A DNA stretch of 64,000 bases from Sinomicrobium oceani (GTDB taxonomy: Bacteria; Bacteroidota; Bacteroidia; Flavobacteriales; Flavobacteriaceae). The stretch spans positions 1 to 64,000 of the forward strand of contig NZ_FPJE01000024.1 in NCBI RefSeq assembly GCF_900119185.1, in the 5' to 3' direction. Of the stretch, positions 1 to 7,936 are shown piece after piece (the stretch's first letter is position 1; every line of letters starts with the position of its first letter). The position numbers and the translations under genes were made by a program. Below the pieces are notes generated by a model. That model saw nothing but the letters and a program-made list of their open reading frames with translations, was not told the DNA's origin and did not search any database.

Positions 1-333
1 GATTAAAAGGCTTAGATCATATCAATAGGCAAACGTTGATGGAAATTATCGAAGACAGGCACGGAAAACGCTCCACCATTATGGCTTCCCAGCTTCCTAT
101 AGAGGCCTGGCATCAAACCATCGGGGAACAGACTATTGCGGACGCTATTTTAGATCGCCTGGTACATACCGCACACCGGATTAATATTAAGGGAGAATCT
201 ATGCGGAAAAAACTAAGAAATAAAAGCTAACTTTACACCAAGAATGAATCGATTTTAAACACTTCATTTACACTGCTCACTTTTATCCGTTTTAGGTGGC
301 TCACTTTGTCCGTTCTTTCCAGTTGAGGGTACA
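1..333 (+). mobile_element. 3' end of an IS21-family insertion sequence
   Basis: This is the C-terminal part of an istB-type gene plus about 100 bp of terminal DNA. The terminal DNA has two tandem copies of a GCTCACTTTxxTCCGTT-like repeat (about 275-291 and 299-314, period 24), as is usual for multiple IS21 end repeats. Read on the minus strand, the end starts TGTACCCTCAACTGG at about 333, which fits a TG...CA terminus. The element interrupts the MocR/GntR gene to its right. The exact boundary is an estimate. Confidence 0.75.
3..230 (+). CDS. istB: IstB-like transposition helper ATPase, C-terminal part (5' end outside window)
   Basis: The reading frame is open from the window edge; the 64-residue stretch after an internal TTG is only part of it. 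It matches the C-terminal end of IS21-family IstB helper ATPases: an EIIEDRHGKRSTIMASQLP segment followed by ADAILDRLVHTAHRI and a basic GESMRKK tail. IstB is a AAA+ protein that supports the IstA transposase in target selection. The Walker motifs and istA would be to the left. It ends about 100 bp before the inferred IS end, the usual spacing. Confidence 0.85.
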   Translation, partial: LKGLDHINRQTLMEIIEDRHGKRSTIMASQLPIEAWHQTIGEQTIADAILDRLVHTAHRINIKGESMRKKLRNKS

Positions 334-560
334 GATAATTGATTGGGTTTGTAATTAACAAAATACCCTGATTTAGGTCTGGAGATAATTAACCCTTGTG
401 ATTCCAGTTCCAGGTAGGCCTGAATAACCGTGTTCATACTAACCCCATATTCTCTCTTTAGATCTCTAAGAGAAGGCATTTTTTCCCCGGTCTTTATAGT
501 GCCGCTTTGAATCTGATCTGATAATGTTTCGGCAATTTTTTGATATAGTGTAGTCTTCAT
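264..560 (-). pseudogene. MocR/GntR-family regulator truncated by IS21 (DNA-binding domain only)
   Basis: From the ATG at 560 the frame encodes a GntR winged helix-turn-helix (YQKIAETLSDQIQSG, then MPSLRDLKREYGVSMNTV and SGYFVNY). After about NQLSVP the reading frame enters IS21 end sequence, so the last 17 or so residues (GKNGQSEPPKTDKSEQCK) come from the insertion sequence. MocR proteins normally continue with an aminotransferase-like PLP-binding domain of about 350 residues, which is missing here. The upstream in-frame ATG at 608 would add 16 residues without family resemblance. It is divergent from the exporter gene at 653, a classic regulator/target arrangement. The truncated product might still bind DNA but cannot sense its ligand. 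Confidence 0.75.
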
Positions 561-569
561 TATAAAATC

Positions 570-602
570 TGTATCCGTCAAAATTAATAAAATTGTATCT
601 GT
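570..602. promoter_or_regulatory. Candidate MocR/GntR operator: two direct repeats of TGTATCYGT
   Basis: In the divergent intergenic region TGTATCCGT (570-578) and TGTATCTGT (594-602) occur as direct repeats with 24-bp spacing, each preceded by an AAAAT tract. MocR-type regulators often bind direct repeats in the promoter they share with a divergent target. The link to this regulator rests on position only. Confidence 0.45.
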
Positions 603-652
603 AACCATTCATTTTTTCTGCTTTATTTTGTTATAAAAATTACCTACTTGCT

Positions 653-1555
653 ATGAATAAAAATCTATTAGCATATGTATCTCTTATTATCGTATGCTTA
701 GTATGGGGCTCTACCTACTTTGCAATCCGAATAGGCGTAGCCACTTTTCCTCCCTTTCTATTTTCTGCTATTCGGCAAATCATGGCAGGAGGCATCATGC
801 TGGTCGCATTAAAAATCATTGGAAAACTTCAGCTTAGAAGATCGGATTTACTTAATCAATCCATTACCGGTATTTTAATGGTCACTTTAGGCAATGGCGT
901 AATTGGTTGGTGCGAACGTTACATTACCAGTGGACTGGCCGCATTGATATTATCACTTATTCCTGTATTTGTGGTAGTAATCAGCTATCTGTTTGGTTTT
1001 GATAGAAGAAGACCGCATATTTTGATCTTATTTGGATTGATATTGGGTTGTTTGGGAATCATACTCATTTTCAGGGATAATCTAAAAGATATTGCCAATC
1101 CTGAATATTTTCTAGGAATGCTTATTGCATTTGGAGCCTGCCTGGCATGGGCTTCGGGAAGTGTCTTCAGTAAGTTCAAAATTTTAAATCATAAAAATGT
1201 TTTCCAAAATGCAGCCTTACAACTGCTCACGGGAGGGATTACATTAGTGCTTTTTAGCCTCTTTTTAGACGACTACACAGAACTAAAAGTAATTTCAGGC
1301 AAAAGTATATGGGCATTGGCATACCTTGTCGTATTTGGCTCTATTATCGCTTACTCCAGTTTTGTATATGCCCTGAAACATTTACCCATTGGTGTCTCCT
1401 CTTTATACGCATACATCAATCCATTTATAGCCATTATGCTAGGGTATTTTTTCCTGAATGAACCCCTTACGGATATAACGCTATTAGCTTTAACCGCTAC
1501 ACTTTCCGGTGTGTATTGTATTAACAGAGGATATAGAAAAATGGTAATACAATGA
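653..1555 (+). CDS. EamA/DMT-superfamily permease (probable exporter)
   Basis: A 300-residue, very hydrophobic protein with the two-repeat layout (about ten membrane helices) of EamA-type drug/metabolite transporters. The N-terminal VWGSTYFAIRIG is typical, and the second repeat starts near residue 155 (FGACLAWASGSVFSK). DMT family members export amino acids, metabolites or drugs through the inner membrane; the substrate cannot be read from sequence. It starts the cargo array, is divergent from a truncated MocR-type regulator, and overlaps the next gene by 4 bp (ATGA), so the two are probably translationally coupled. Confidence 0.85.
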   Translation: MNKNLLAYVSLIIVCLVWGSTYFAIRIGVATFPPFLFSAIRQIMAGGIMLVALKIIGKLQLRRSDLLNQSITGILMVTLGNGVIGWCERYITSGLAALILSLIPVFVVVISYLFGFDRRRPHILILFGLILGCLGIILIFRDNLKDIANPEYFLGMLIAFGACLAWASGSVFSKFKILNHKNVFQNAALQLLTGGITLVLFSLFLDDYTELKVISGKSIWALAYLVVFGSIIAYSSFVYALKHLPIGVSSLYAYINPFIAIMLGYFFLNEPLTDITLLALTATLSGVYCINRGYRKMVIQ

Positions 1556-2061
1556 GAATAGAACAAACCATCATAACAGATATTTCCATTGTTGAAAAAA
1601 TATACACAGAAGCAATTGCATATCAACATCATCAAACTGGTTACAGTTGGTATCCATTCAGCTCATCTTTCATAAAACAAGAGATTGAAGAGAAAAGAAA
1701 TTTTAAGGTAGTGACTGACGAAGATGAAATTGCAGGCGTTTTTTCCGTAATGAATGTTGACCCCATTATTTGGAATGATGATAAAGGAAAGGAAGCCATC
1801 TATCTACATCGAATGGCAATTCTCAACAATTACAGAGGGAAAAATATAGCTAAAAGAGTTGTAGAATGGGCTATGATTGAAGCCTTTAAATGCAAAAAGA
1901 AATTTATAAGAATTGATACTTGGGCCAGTAATAAGAAATTGATAACCTATTACCAAAACTTAGGGTTCCGGTTAATCGGGAAAAAACAATTGCCCCCTAA
2001 AAGTAATCTTCCTGCCCATTACAACAATATTGAAGTCAGCTTATTTGAAATAAAATTATGA
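1552..2061 (+). CDS. GNAT-family N-acetyltransferase
   Basis: 169 residues with the GNAT acetyl-CoA-binding motif A: HRMAILNNYRGKNIAKRVV at about residues 86-104, preceded by the YLH strand typical of the fold. The C-terminal YYQNLGFR is the usual motif B segment. It is predicted to transfer an acetyl group from acetyl-CoA to an amine of unknown identity. It overlaps both neighbours by 4 bp, showing tight operon packing with the exporter and the next acetyltransferase. It could act on an amine or antibiotic also handled by the exporter, but nothing in the sequence proves this. Confidence 0.85.
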   Translation: MRIEQTIITDISIVEKIYTEAIAYQHHQTGYSWYPFSSSFIKQEIEEKRNFKVVTDEDEIAGVFSVMNVDPIIWNDDKGKEAIYLHRMAILNNYRGKNIAKRVVEWAMIEAFKCKKKFIRIDTWASNKKLITYYQNLGFRLIGKKQLPPKSNLPAHYNNIEVSLFEIKL

Positions 2062-2522
2062 CAAACATACACATAGCACCATACCGTCCTGAATGGCAAC
2101 CTTACTTTGAAAAATTCAACAAAGCTTGGATTGAAAAACATTTTGTATTGGAAGCTATTGACAACTATGTCCTAACTCATCCTGAAGAAGCTATTTTAAA
2201 AGATGGGGGAGAAATTTTATTTGCGCTTCATAATCAAACGGTAATAGGTGCAGTGGCACTGAAAAAAATAGACAATGCTACTATGGAACTTACCAAAATG
2301 GCTGTGGACGAGGCTTTTCACGGACTTGGGGCAGGTACAAAACTATGTAAATCAGCCCTGGAAAAAGCAAAAGAACTAGAAGTAAAAAAATTAGTGCTCT
2401 ATACTCAATCTGCTTTAAAACCTGCTTTAAGCATTTATAAAAAATTTGGGTTTCAACAAATACCCATGGAACAGGGCATTTATAAAAGAGCAGACACTAA
2501 AATGGAATTAAACATAAAATAG
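2058..2522 (+). CDS. GNAT-family N-acetyltransferase
   Basis: 154 residues. The GNAT core has ELTKMAVDEAFHGLGAGTKLC as motif A (Q/RxxGxG type, here HGLGAGT at about residues 91-97) and SIYKKFGFQQIP as the C-terminal motif. It is a predicted acetyl-CoA-dependent acetyltransferase of unknown substrate. It overlaps the preceding GNAT gene by 4 bp and lies 6 bp before the aminotransferase. The two GNATs are only distantly alike, so they are not a recent tandem duplication. Confidence 0.85.
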   Translation: MTNIHIAPYRPEWQPYFEKFNKAWIEKHFVLEAIDNYVLTHPEEAILKDGGEILFALHNQTVIGAVALKKIDNATMELTKMAVDEAFHGLGAGTKLCKSALEKAKELEVKKLVLYTQSALKPALSIYKKFGFQQIPMEQGIYKRADTKMELNIK

Positions 2523-2528
2523 TAAGCT

Positions 2529-3587
2529 ATGGAAACAATGGCAATAGACATTCACAAAAATGATCAGAGTAAACAATCAGCATTCAATTATGATGATTTT
2601 AATTTTGGGACACAGCCTACCGATCACCTATTCCTGAGCGAATATGATCATGGAAACTGGAGGTCTCATAGAATTGTACCCACACAACATTTTTCATTAA
2701 GTCCTTTTGCGCTTTGTCTTCACTATGGGCAAACCGTTTTTGAAGGAATGAAAGCTTTTCGTCAAGATAACGGTCAAGTACATATTTTTCGCCCCGAAAA
2801 GCATCACCAACGTTTCAATCGTTCTTTGGAGCGTATGTGCATGCCGCCCATAGAAAAAGAGCTTTTCATCAATGCTTTGGAAGAATTAGTAAGGCTTGAA
2901 CAGCATTGGATTCCACAGGATAAAGAAGTAAGTCTATATATCCGCCCGTTTGTTTTTGCTACGGAGCCACGTTTGGGGGTTAAAGTGGCTGACAACTATA
3001 CGTTTTGTATTACCTGTACCCCGATGGGGCTGTACTATCCCAAACCGGTAAAGGTAAAAGTTGAAACCGAATACGTTAGGGCAGCAGAAGGCGGTGTGGG
3101 CTACGTAAAATGTGGCGGAAACTACGGAGCTGCCTTTTACCCTACACAACAGGCAAAAGAAAAGGGGTTCGATCAAATTATCTGGACAGATGCCAAAACA
3201 CATCAGTTTTTGGAAGAAGCCGGAACTATGAATATGATGGTAATGCTCAAGGATACACTCATCACTCCACGTTTAAGTACTTCTATCCTGGATGGGGTAA
3301 CCCGAAATTCCATTATCCAGATTGCCAGGGATAAAGGAATGAAGGTGGAAGAACGGGCTATTAGCTATCAAGAGCTGGAAGATGCGTTTAATGCCGGAAA
3401 TCGAGTGGAACTTTTTGGTGTGGGTACTGCAGCAGTCATTTCCCCTGTATATAGCATTCAGATACAAGACAAAGACTATTCCCCTTATATAGGGGACGAT
3501 GCTATGATGTTTCAACTGAAAACAGCTTTGGAGAACATCCGAAAAGGAAGAACTAAAGACACCCACTCGTGGAATCACTTTATCTAA
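2529..3587 (+). CDS. ilvE: Branched-chain amino acid aminotransferase (PLP fold type IV)
   Basis: 352 residues, the size of group II branched-chain aminotransferases. The PLP lysine is K194 in GYVKCGGNYGAAF, and EEAGTMNMM (229-237) matches the conserved ExGTMN phosphate-binding motif. The FEGMKAFR and YIRPF segments near residues 71 and 137 are also characteristic. It interconverts Leu, Ile or Val and their 2-oxo acids with 2-oxoglutarate/glutamate. In this cargo setting it may be an extra copy working with the neighbouring PLP-linked proteins rather than the housekeeping enzyme. An alternative ATG lies four codons in (MAIDIHK). Confidence 0.88.
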   Translation: METMAIDIHKNDQSKQSAFNYDDFNFGTQPTDHLFLSEYDHGNWRSHRIVPTQHFSLSPFALCLHYGQTVFEGMKAFRQDNGQVHIFRPEKHHQRFNRSLERMCMPPIEKELFINALEELVRLEQHWIPQDKEVSLYIRPFVFATEPRLGVKVADNYTFCITCTPMGLYYPKPVKVKVETEYVRAAEGGVGYVKCGGNYGAAFYPTQQAKEKGFDQIIWTDAKTHQFLEEAGTMNMMVMLKDTLITPRLSTSILDGVTRNSIIQIARDKGMKVEERAISYQELEDAFNAGNRVELFGVGTAAVISPVYSIQIQDKDYSPYIGDDAMMFQLKTALENIRKGRTKDTHSWNHFI

Positions 3588-3599
3588 AATAAGCATCGT

Positions 3600-4133
3600 A
3601 TGAATGAAAAAGATCAATATCCAATAGGCCGATATAAAGAAAACCTGGAATTGCATCAGCAGATGCAACAACAATGGATTGCTACTATTGCATCATTGCC
3701 TTTCCGTATCAAAGAAGAAGCACAGTCGCTCACGCAGCTTCAATTGGACACCCCGTACCGGGAAAATGGTTGGACAGTCAGGCAGGTTATTCATCATCTG
3801 GCAGACAGTAATATAAATTGTTTTGCACGTATCAAATTTGCGTTGACCGAAGAAAATCCAAGTATTAAACCTTTTGCAGAAAAGCCTTGGGCAGACCTGT
3901 TTGATGCCAAACTAACAGACATTGAACCTTCTCTAAAAATTCTCGAAGGGATTCATGAGCGCTGGGTTGCTCTTTTGGAAAATCTGGAAGAAAAAGATTG
4001 GCAAAAATCTTTTTTTCATCCTGAACTCCAAAAAAACCAGACTATAGCTCAGGCAATGGACAAATACAGTTGGCACTGCGAACATCATTTGGCGCACATT
4101 GTAAATACAAAAGAAAAAATGGGATGGAATTGA
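3600..4133 (+). CDS. YfiT/BstA-family DinB-fold metal-dependent (bacillithiol) transferase
   Basis: 177 residues of the DinB/YfiT four-helix fold. The N-terminal YPIGRY, the GWTVRQVIHHLADS segment (metal His near residue 64) and the C-terminal WHCEHHLAHI (HxxxH) provide the usual three-His metal site. In Firmicutes and some Bacteroidota such proteins transfer bacillithiol to electrophiles. The substrate here is unknown, and a general detoxification role is inference. It lies 12 bp after the aminotransferase and overlaps the following GNAT by 10 bp. Confidence 0.85.
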   Translation: MNEKDQYPIGRYKENLELHQQMQQQWIATIASLPFRIKEEAQSLTQLQLDTPYRENGWTVRQVIHHLADSNINCFARIKFALTEENPSIKPFAEKPWADLFDAKLTDIEPSLKILEGIHERWVALLENLEEKDWQKSFFHPELQKNQTIAQAMDKYSWHCEHHLAHIVNTKEKMGWN

Positions 4134-4558
4134 AGAAAAACTACAGCATAAAAACAGGGTATAACAATATGGATATCCAGGCTATTCACCAATTTCTATG
4201 CATGGAGAGCTATTGGGCAAAAGGGATTTCTAAGGAACAGGTTGAAAAAGCATTGCAGCACTCTTTTTGTATCGGAGTGTTTCTAGCCGACAAACAAATA
4301 GGCTTTGCCAGACTGATTACGGATTATACCACATTTGCTTATTTGGCAGATGTGTATATTCTGGAACAGCACCGAGGAGAAGGACTCTCCAAAAAACTGA
4401 TGGAATATATAATGAGTTTAGACAACGTAAAAGGAATGAGAAGGATATTATTGGCTACACTCGATGCACACGCACTATATAGCAAATTCGGTTTCCAATC
4501 TCCTGAAAACCCGGAAAGACTTATGGAGATAAAAAGAAATAATTTATACAGCAAATAG
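4124..4558 (+). CDS. GNAT-family N-acetyltransferase
   Basis: From the ATG at 4124 this gives 144 residues (MELKKNYSIKTGYNN). An upstream in-frame ATG at 4070 would overlap the previous gene by 64 bp and add unrelated sequence. LADVYILEQHRGEGLSKKLM is GNAT motif A, followed by a SKFGFQ motif near the C-terminus. The arrangement resembles short YjdJ/Ttr-like single-domain GNATs. It is the last gene before the tRNA-like gene at 4578. Confidence 0.85.
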   Translation: MELKKNYSIKTGYNNMDIQAIHQFLCMESYWAKGISKEQVEKALQHSFCIGVFLADKQIGFARLITDYTTFAYLADVYILEQHRGEGLSKKLMEYIMSLDNVKGMRRILLATLDAHALYSKFGFQSPENPERLMEIKRNNLYSK

Positions 4559-4577
4559 CTGTTGAAATAACATAAAA

Positions 4578-4648
4578 GGTCGGATGGCTGAGTGGTTAGG
4601 CAAGGATACGCAATATCCTTTACAATGGTTCAAATCCATTTCCGACCT
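4578..4648 (+). tRNA. tRNA-Cys (anticodon GCA), atypical anticodon loop
   Basis: A complete cloverleaf can be drawn. The acceptor GGTCGGA/TCCGACC is 7 bp and perfect, with a D arm from 4587 to 4601. The anticodon stem is AGGAT/ATCCT with loop ACGCAAT (4608-4614), and the T arm is AATGG-TTCAAAT-CCATT. The discriminator is T, as expected for tRNA-Cys. The 71-nt length without CCA equals bacterial tRNA-Cys, and CCA is not encoded. Position 33 is C instead of the near-universal U, and 32/38 are A/T. It may be a divergent or decaying ICE-borne tRNA, so I am sure of the fold but not of its function. Confidence 0.8.
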
Positions 4649-4769
4649 CAAATCAATAACCTTGGGGCGATTCCACAATTTATGAATCGAACCGCCTTTT
4701 TAAAATTTTGGGGCAGGCCTCGAAAAGAGAAACCCTCAATTAGGGATTAAAACTTTAGAAAATACAACC

Positions 4770-4796
4770 AATATTCATTTTCGAAAAATGAATATT
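4770..4796. repeat. Palindrome (11-bp arms, 5-nt loop) upstream of the AAA+ gene
   Basis: AATATTCATTT (4770-4780) and AAATGAATATT (4786-4796) form a perfect inverted repeat around TCGAA, ending 18 bp before the ATG of the next gene. It lacks a GC-rich stem, so an operator or mRNA 5' hairpin is more likely than a terminator. Positions 4649-4769 before it show no gene. Confidence 0.55.
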
Positions 4797-4814
4797 TAGA
4801 ATAGCAATAAATTT

Positions 4815-5543
4815 ATGAATGTATATGATCTGCTTATAAATGATAAAGAAAAGGTTCTCCTTGATGAGGTCTTACTTGACTGTGAAAATCAAGATCAAAT
4901 AAAGCAACTCATTAGGGAACACAAACACATTAACGAACTATCAAAATACGGGCTGCCTGTTAATAATAAAATTTTGCTTCACGGCAGTTCAGGATGTGGT
5001 AAAACAATGACTGCAAAAGCTATTGCAAGTAGTTTGGGTAAAAACATCCTTATACTCAATTTGAGCAATATTGTCTGTTCTCGAATAGGGGAAACATCAA
5101 AAAACCTCAAACAGATTTTTGATAAAGCAGGCAGGGAAAAGTCGGTGTTGTTTTTAGATGAATTTGACCAGGTAGGCAAAGCAAGGGGAAACGATGAGAA
5201 GGATGTAGGGGAAATGAGAAGATTAGTAAATACCATTATCCAATTAATGGATTATTTGCCTGAAAATGCCTTGTTGATTTGCGCCACGAATCATAAGGAA
5301 ATGATTGACACAGCATTGATAAGGAGATTTCAGATTAGGATTAAATACAGCTTGCCTAGCAAGGAATTATTAGACAGCTATTACAACAAATTGCTGGCTG
5401 TATTTCCCGAAAATATACAAACTATTAAAAGGGATTATAATCTATCATTTGCTGAAGCTAAAGATTATACCTACACACTTATAAAATCTATGTTGCTGGA
5501 TGAGTTAGGGCAACAGGAAAAAGCAATGCAATATGAACAGTGA
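4815..5543 (+). CDS. Small AAA+ family ATPase
   Basis: 242 residues containing one AAA+ module. Walker A is GSSGCGKT (57-64), Walker B VLFLDEFD (111-118), sensor-like ICATNH near 155, and an arginine-finger-like ALIRRF follows. Sequence similarity is to FtsH/Cdc48-type AAA cores rather than IstB or DnaC. No protease or other partner domain is present. Its stop overlaps the YggS gene by 11 bp, so the two are probably translated together. Function unknown; it could be a remodelling ATPase for a cargo protein. The usual S8-peptidase partner seen with some short AAA proteins is not adjacent. Confidence 0.75.
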   Translation: MNVYDLLINDKEKVLLDEVLLDCENQDQIKQLIREHKHINELSKYGLPVNNKILLHGSSGCGKTMTAKAIASSLGKNILILNLSNIVCSRIGETSKNLKQIFDKAGREKSVLFLDEFDQVGKARGNDEKDVGEMRRLVNTIIQLMDYLPENALLICATNHKEMIDTALIRRFQIRIKYSLPSKELLDSYYNKLLAVFPENIQTIKRDYNLSFAEAKDYTYTLIKSMLLDELGQQEKAMQYEQ

Positions 5544-6273
5544 AATAATACATAACCTGCAAACTATTCAACAGCGAATACAAAACGCCTGTACCGAAAG
5601 CAATCGTGATTGTAGTGAGGTAAAATTACTATTGGCCACCAAAACCGTTTCGCCAGAGCGTATTAAAGCAGCTTTAAATTCAGGACAAACATTGATTGCC
5701 GAAAATAAGGTGCAGGAATTAAAGGCTAAATACGATGCCTTAAAAGGCACCCCGCACATCAGTCATTTTATCGGGCATTTACAGACCAATAAGATCAAAG
5801 AAATTTTAAAACATGAGGTCTCTTGCATTCAATCCCTTGACCGGTTGGACTTAGCAGAGAAATTACAACAGCGATTGGAATTTGAGAACAAGGAAATAGA
5901 GGTTTTTATACAAGTAAACACTTCTAATGAAGAAAGTAAATTCGGTGTACATCCAAGCAAAGCTATTGACTTGGTGCAACAAGTAGCAAAATTCGATAGA
6001 CTAAAAATAAAAGGATTAATGACCATAGGATTATTTAGTGCCGAAACGGAAAAAGTCCGTCAATGTTTCCGCTTACTGAAAAACATACAGCAGGAAATTA
6101 TTGCTTTAAATATCCCCAACGTCGTAATGAAGGAATTGTCAATGGGAATGAGTGCAGATTTAGAAACAGCCATAAAAGAAGGGGCTACAATAGTCAGGGT
6201 GGGCACAGCAGTCTTCGGGCAGCGTATGTACCCTGACAGTTATTATTGGAATGAAAATAAAGCATACCTATGA
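5533..6273 (+). CDS. YggS/PLPBP-family pyridoxal phosphate homeostasis protein
   Basis: 246 residues of the alanine-racemase-like barrel. The PLP lysine is K37 in LLLATKTVSP. ENKVQE near residue 57, HFIGHLQTNK at 75-84, and the C-terminal SMGMSADLETAI plus VRVGTAVFG phosphate-binding segments are all conserved. These proteins have no known catalytic activity and help balance PLP and amino or keto acid pools. Chromosomal copies usually sit near proC or cell-division genes, so this one, coupled to an AAA+ gene in ICE cargo, is likely an extra copy. Confidence 0.9.
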   Translation: MNSEIIHNLQTIQQRIQNACTESNRDCSEVKLLLATKTVSPERIKAALNSGQTLIAENKVQELKAKYDALKGTPHISHFIGHLQTNKIKEILKHEVSCIQSLDRLDLAEKLQQRLEFENKEIEVFIQVNTSNEESKFGVHPSKAIDLVQQVAKFDRLKIKGLMTIGLFSAETEKVRQCFRLLKNIQQEIIALNIPNVVMKELSMGMSADLETAIKEGATIVRVGTAVFGQRMYPDSYYWNENKAYL

Positions 6274-6980
6274 ATGTCCATTATTTACAACACGTACCCT
6301 TTGAAGGTTTAGGAGCTATTAAAATCTGGTTGGATGACAAAGAACACAAAATATCCTCCACAAAATTTTATGATCCCGGGTTTCTACTACCTGATATTTC
6401 AGAGATAGATGCCTTGATTGTACTGGGAGGCCCAATGGGTATTTACGAAGAATCGGTATATCAATGGTTAAAGGCAGAAAAATTGTTTATCAAATCCTGT
6501 ATAGCCGCAGGTAAAAAAGTATTGGGAATTTGTTTGGGTGCACAACTCATTGCGGATTGTTTAGGTGCAAAAGTATCTCCTGCCACTCATAAAGAGATAG
6601 GTTGGTTTCCGGTTTTTCCTACCGAAGAAAGTAAAAAGCTACCTTGGTTTTATAAGCTGTTCAGCAATAACCCCATCGTCTTTCACTGGCACGGAGACCG
6701 GTTCGATATTCCTGATAACGGAAGTTTAGACCTATTGTATTCAGAAGCTAATGCGCATCAGGCTTTTTACTACAATAAAAATGTAATAGGACTTCAATTT
6801 CATTTGGAAGTAACACAAACCAGCTTATTGCAAATGCTTGAAAATGGAAAAGAAGACATAGAACCGCTTTCTTATGTACAATCTGAAGCAGAAATCCATA
6901 CAGGGGTACAAAACACAAGTACGTGCAACACACTTATGAATGAATTTTTAAATAATTGGTTCTATGAAAACAATCAGTAA
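6270..6980 (+). CDS. Class I (type 1) glutamine amidotransferase-like protein
   Basis: 236 residues with the complete amidotransferase triad: nucleophile C88 in LGICLGAQLIAD, and H178/E180 in GLQFHLEVT. VLGGPMGIYE (51-60) is the oxyanion segment. It resembles stand-alone GMP-synthase-like amidotransferases that hydrolyse glutamine, or gamma-glutamyl compounds, and pass ammonia to a partner. No synthase partner is fused or obvious nearby. It overlaps YggS by 4 bp and the thioesterase by 17 bp. Confidence 0.85.
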   Translation: MNVHYLQHVPFEGLGAIKIWLDDKEHKISSTKFYDPGFLLPDISEIDALIVLGGPMGIYEESVYQWLKAEKLFIKSCIAAGKKVLGICLGAQLIADCLGAKVSPATHKEIGWFPVFPTEESKKLPWFYKLFSNNPIVFHWHGDRFDIPDNGSLDLLYSEANAHQAFYYNKNVIGLQFHLEVTQTSLLQMLENGKEDIEPLSYVQSEAEIHTGVQNTSTCNTLMNEFLNNWFYENNQ

Positions 6981-7419
6981 CGAACGAAAAAAGCAACTAC
7001 AGGAAAGTTTTAATCGTTCCAAAATGATGGAATTATTTGGAGCAGAAATAACCGGAATTGGCGAGGGCTATTTTGAAATTACCGTTGCTAAACAAGAATT
7101 TATGGCTCGCCCCGCAGGAATGTTCAACGGCAGTACCATTGCTACTTTAGTAGATGTTTCCTCTGGTTATGCAGGAGCTTCGGCAAAACCGGAAGACAGT
7201 TACTTTACTACGGTTGAATTAAAAGTGAATTATCTAAACCCCGCTTTTGGAGAACAATTGGTGGCTAAAGCGCAGGTGGTAAAAAACGGAAAAGTACTTA
7301 CTGTGGTACGTTCGGATGTATTTAGTATTACGAATAAAGGCGAGGAAACACTAGCGGCAACTTCATTAGTAACCTTAATGCAGTTATCTAAAAAAGCGCC
7401 TGACAAACAAATAGACTGA
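6964..7419 (+). CDS. PaaI-family hotdog-fold thioesterase
   Basis: 151 residues with hotdog-fold features: FMARPAGMFNGSTIATLVDVSSGYA carries the GG/NGxxxxxxD-type active-site helix (about residues 45-66), and TTVELKVNYLNPA is the central strand. Predicted to hydrolyse an acyl-CoA or similar thioester. The 5' end overlaps the amidotransferase gene by 17 bp, so that stop lies within this gene. Substrate unknown. Confidence 0.82.
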   Translation: MKTISNERKKQLQESFNRSKMMELFGAEITGIGEGYFEITVAKQEFMARPAGMFNGSTIATLVDVSSGYAGASAKPEDSYFTTVELKVNYLNPAFGEQLVAKAQVVKNGKVLTVVRSDVFSITNKGEETLAATSLVTLMQLSKKAPDKQID

Positions 7420-7426
7420 ACGAATT

Positions 7427-7930
7427 ATGGAAATAACCAATATCAACACCTTTCTGGACTATTACGGAAAAATCAGGGAACGGACGAACCGATTGATAGC
7501 TGTTATTCCACCAGAATACATGGATTGGGCGTATAGACCCGGAAAGTTTACCATAGCCGACCAAATACGTCATATTGCAGCAATAGAAAGATATATGTTT
7601 GCCGAAACCATTTTAGGAAAGCCATGTAGCTATAGCGGTTGTGGTAAAGAATTAGCAGATGGATACAATGAGATAATCGGGTATTTTAATGAGAAACACG
7701 AGGAAGCATTAGCTATTTTAAAAAAGCTTAGCAATGATGATTTGCAACGAAAATGCCTGACACCAGCCAATACACCTATTACGGTATGGAAGTGGCTTCG
7801 TGCAATGACCGAACACGAAATTCATCACAGAGCACAGCTTTATATTTATCTGAACCTGTTGGATGTAAAGACACCGCCAATGTTTGGATTGAGTTCAGAA
7901 GAAATTATTCAAAACAGTCGATTAAAATAA
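7427..7930 (+). CDS. DinB-family protein
   Basis: 167 residues with the DinB four-helix layout: KFTIADQIRHIAAIE carries the first metal histidine, and the C-terminal TEHEIHHRAQLYIYLNLL carries the HxxxHxxQ signature at about residues 127-140. The family includes thiol-dependent transferases with divalent metals; the specific reaction is not predictable. This is the second DinB-fold gene of the cargo, 7 bp after the thioesterase. Confidence 0.85.
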   Translation: MEITNINTFLDYYGKIRERTNRLIAVIPPEYMDWAYRPGKFTIADQIRHIAAIERYMFAETILGKPCSYSGCGKELADGYNEIIGYFNEKHEEALAILKKLSNDDLQRKCLTPANTPITVWKWLRAMTEHEIHHRAQLYIYLNLLDVKTPPMFGLSSEEIIQNSRLK

Positions 7931-7936
7931 ACGGAT

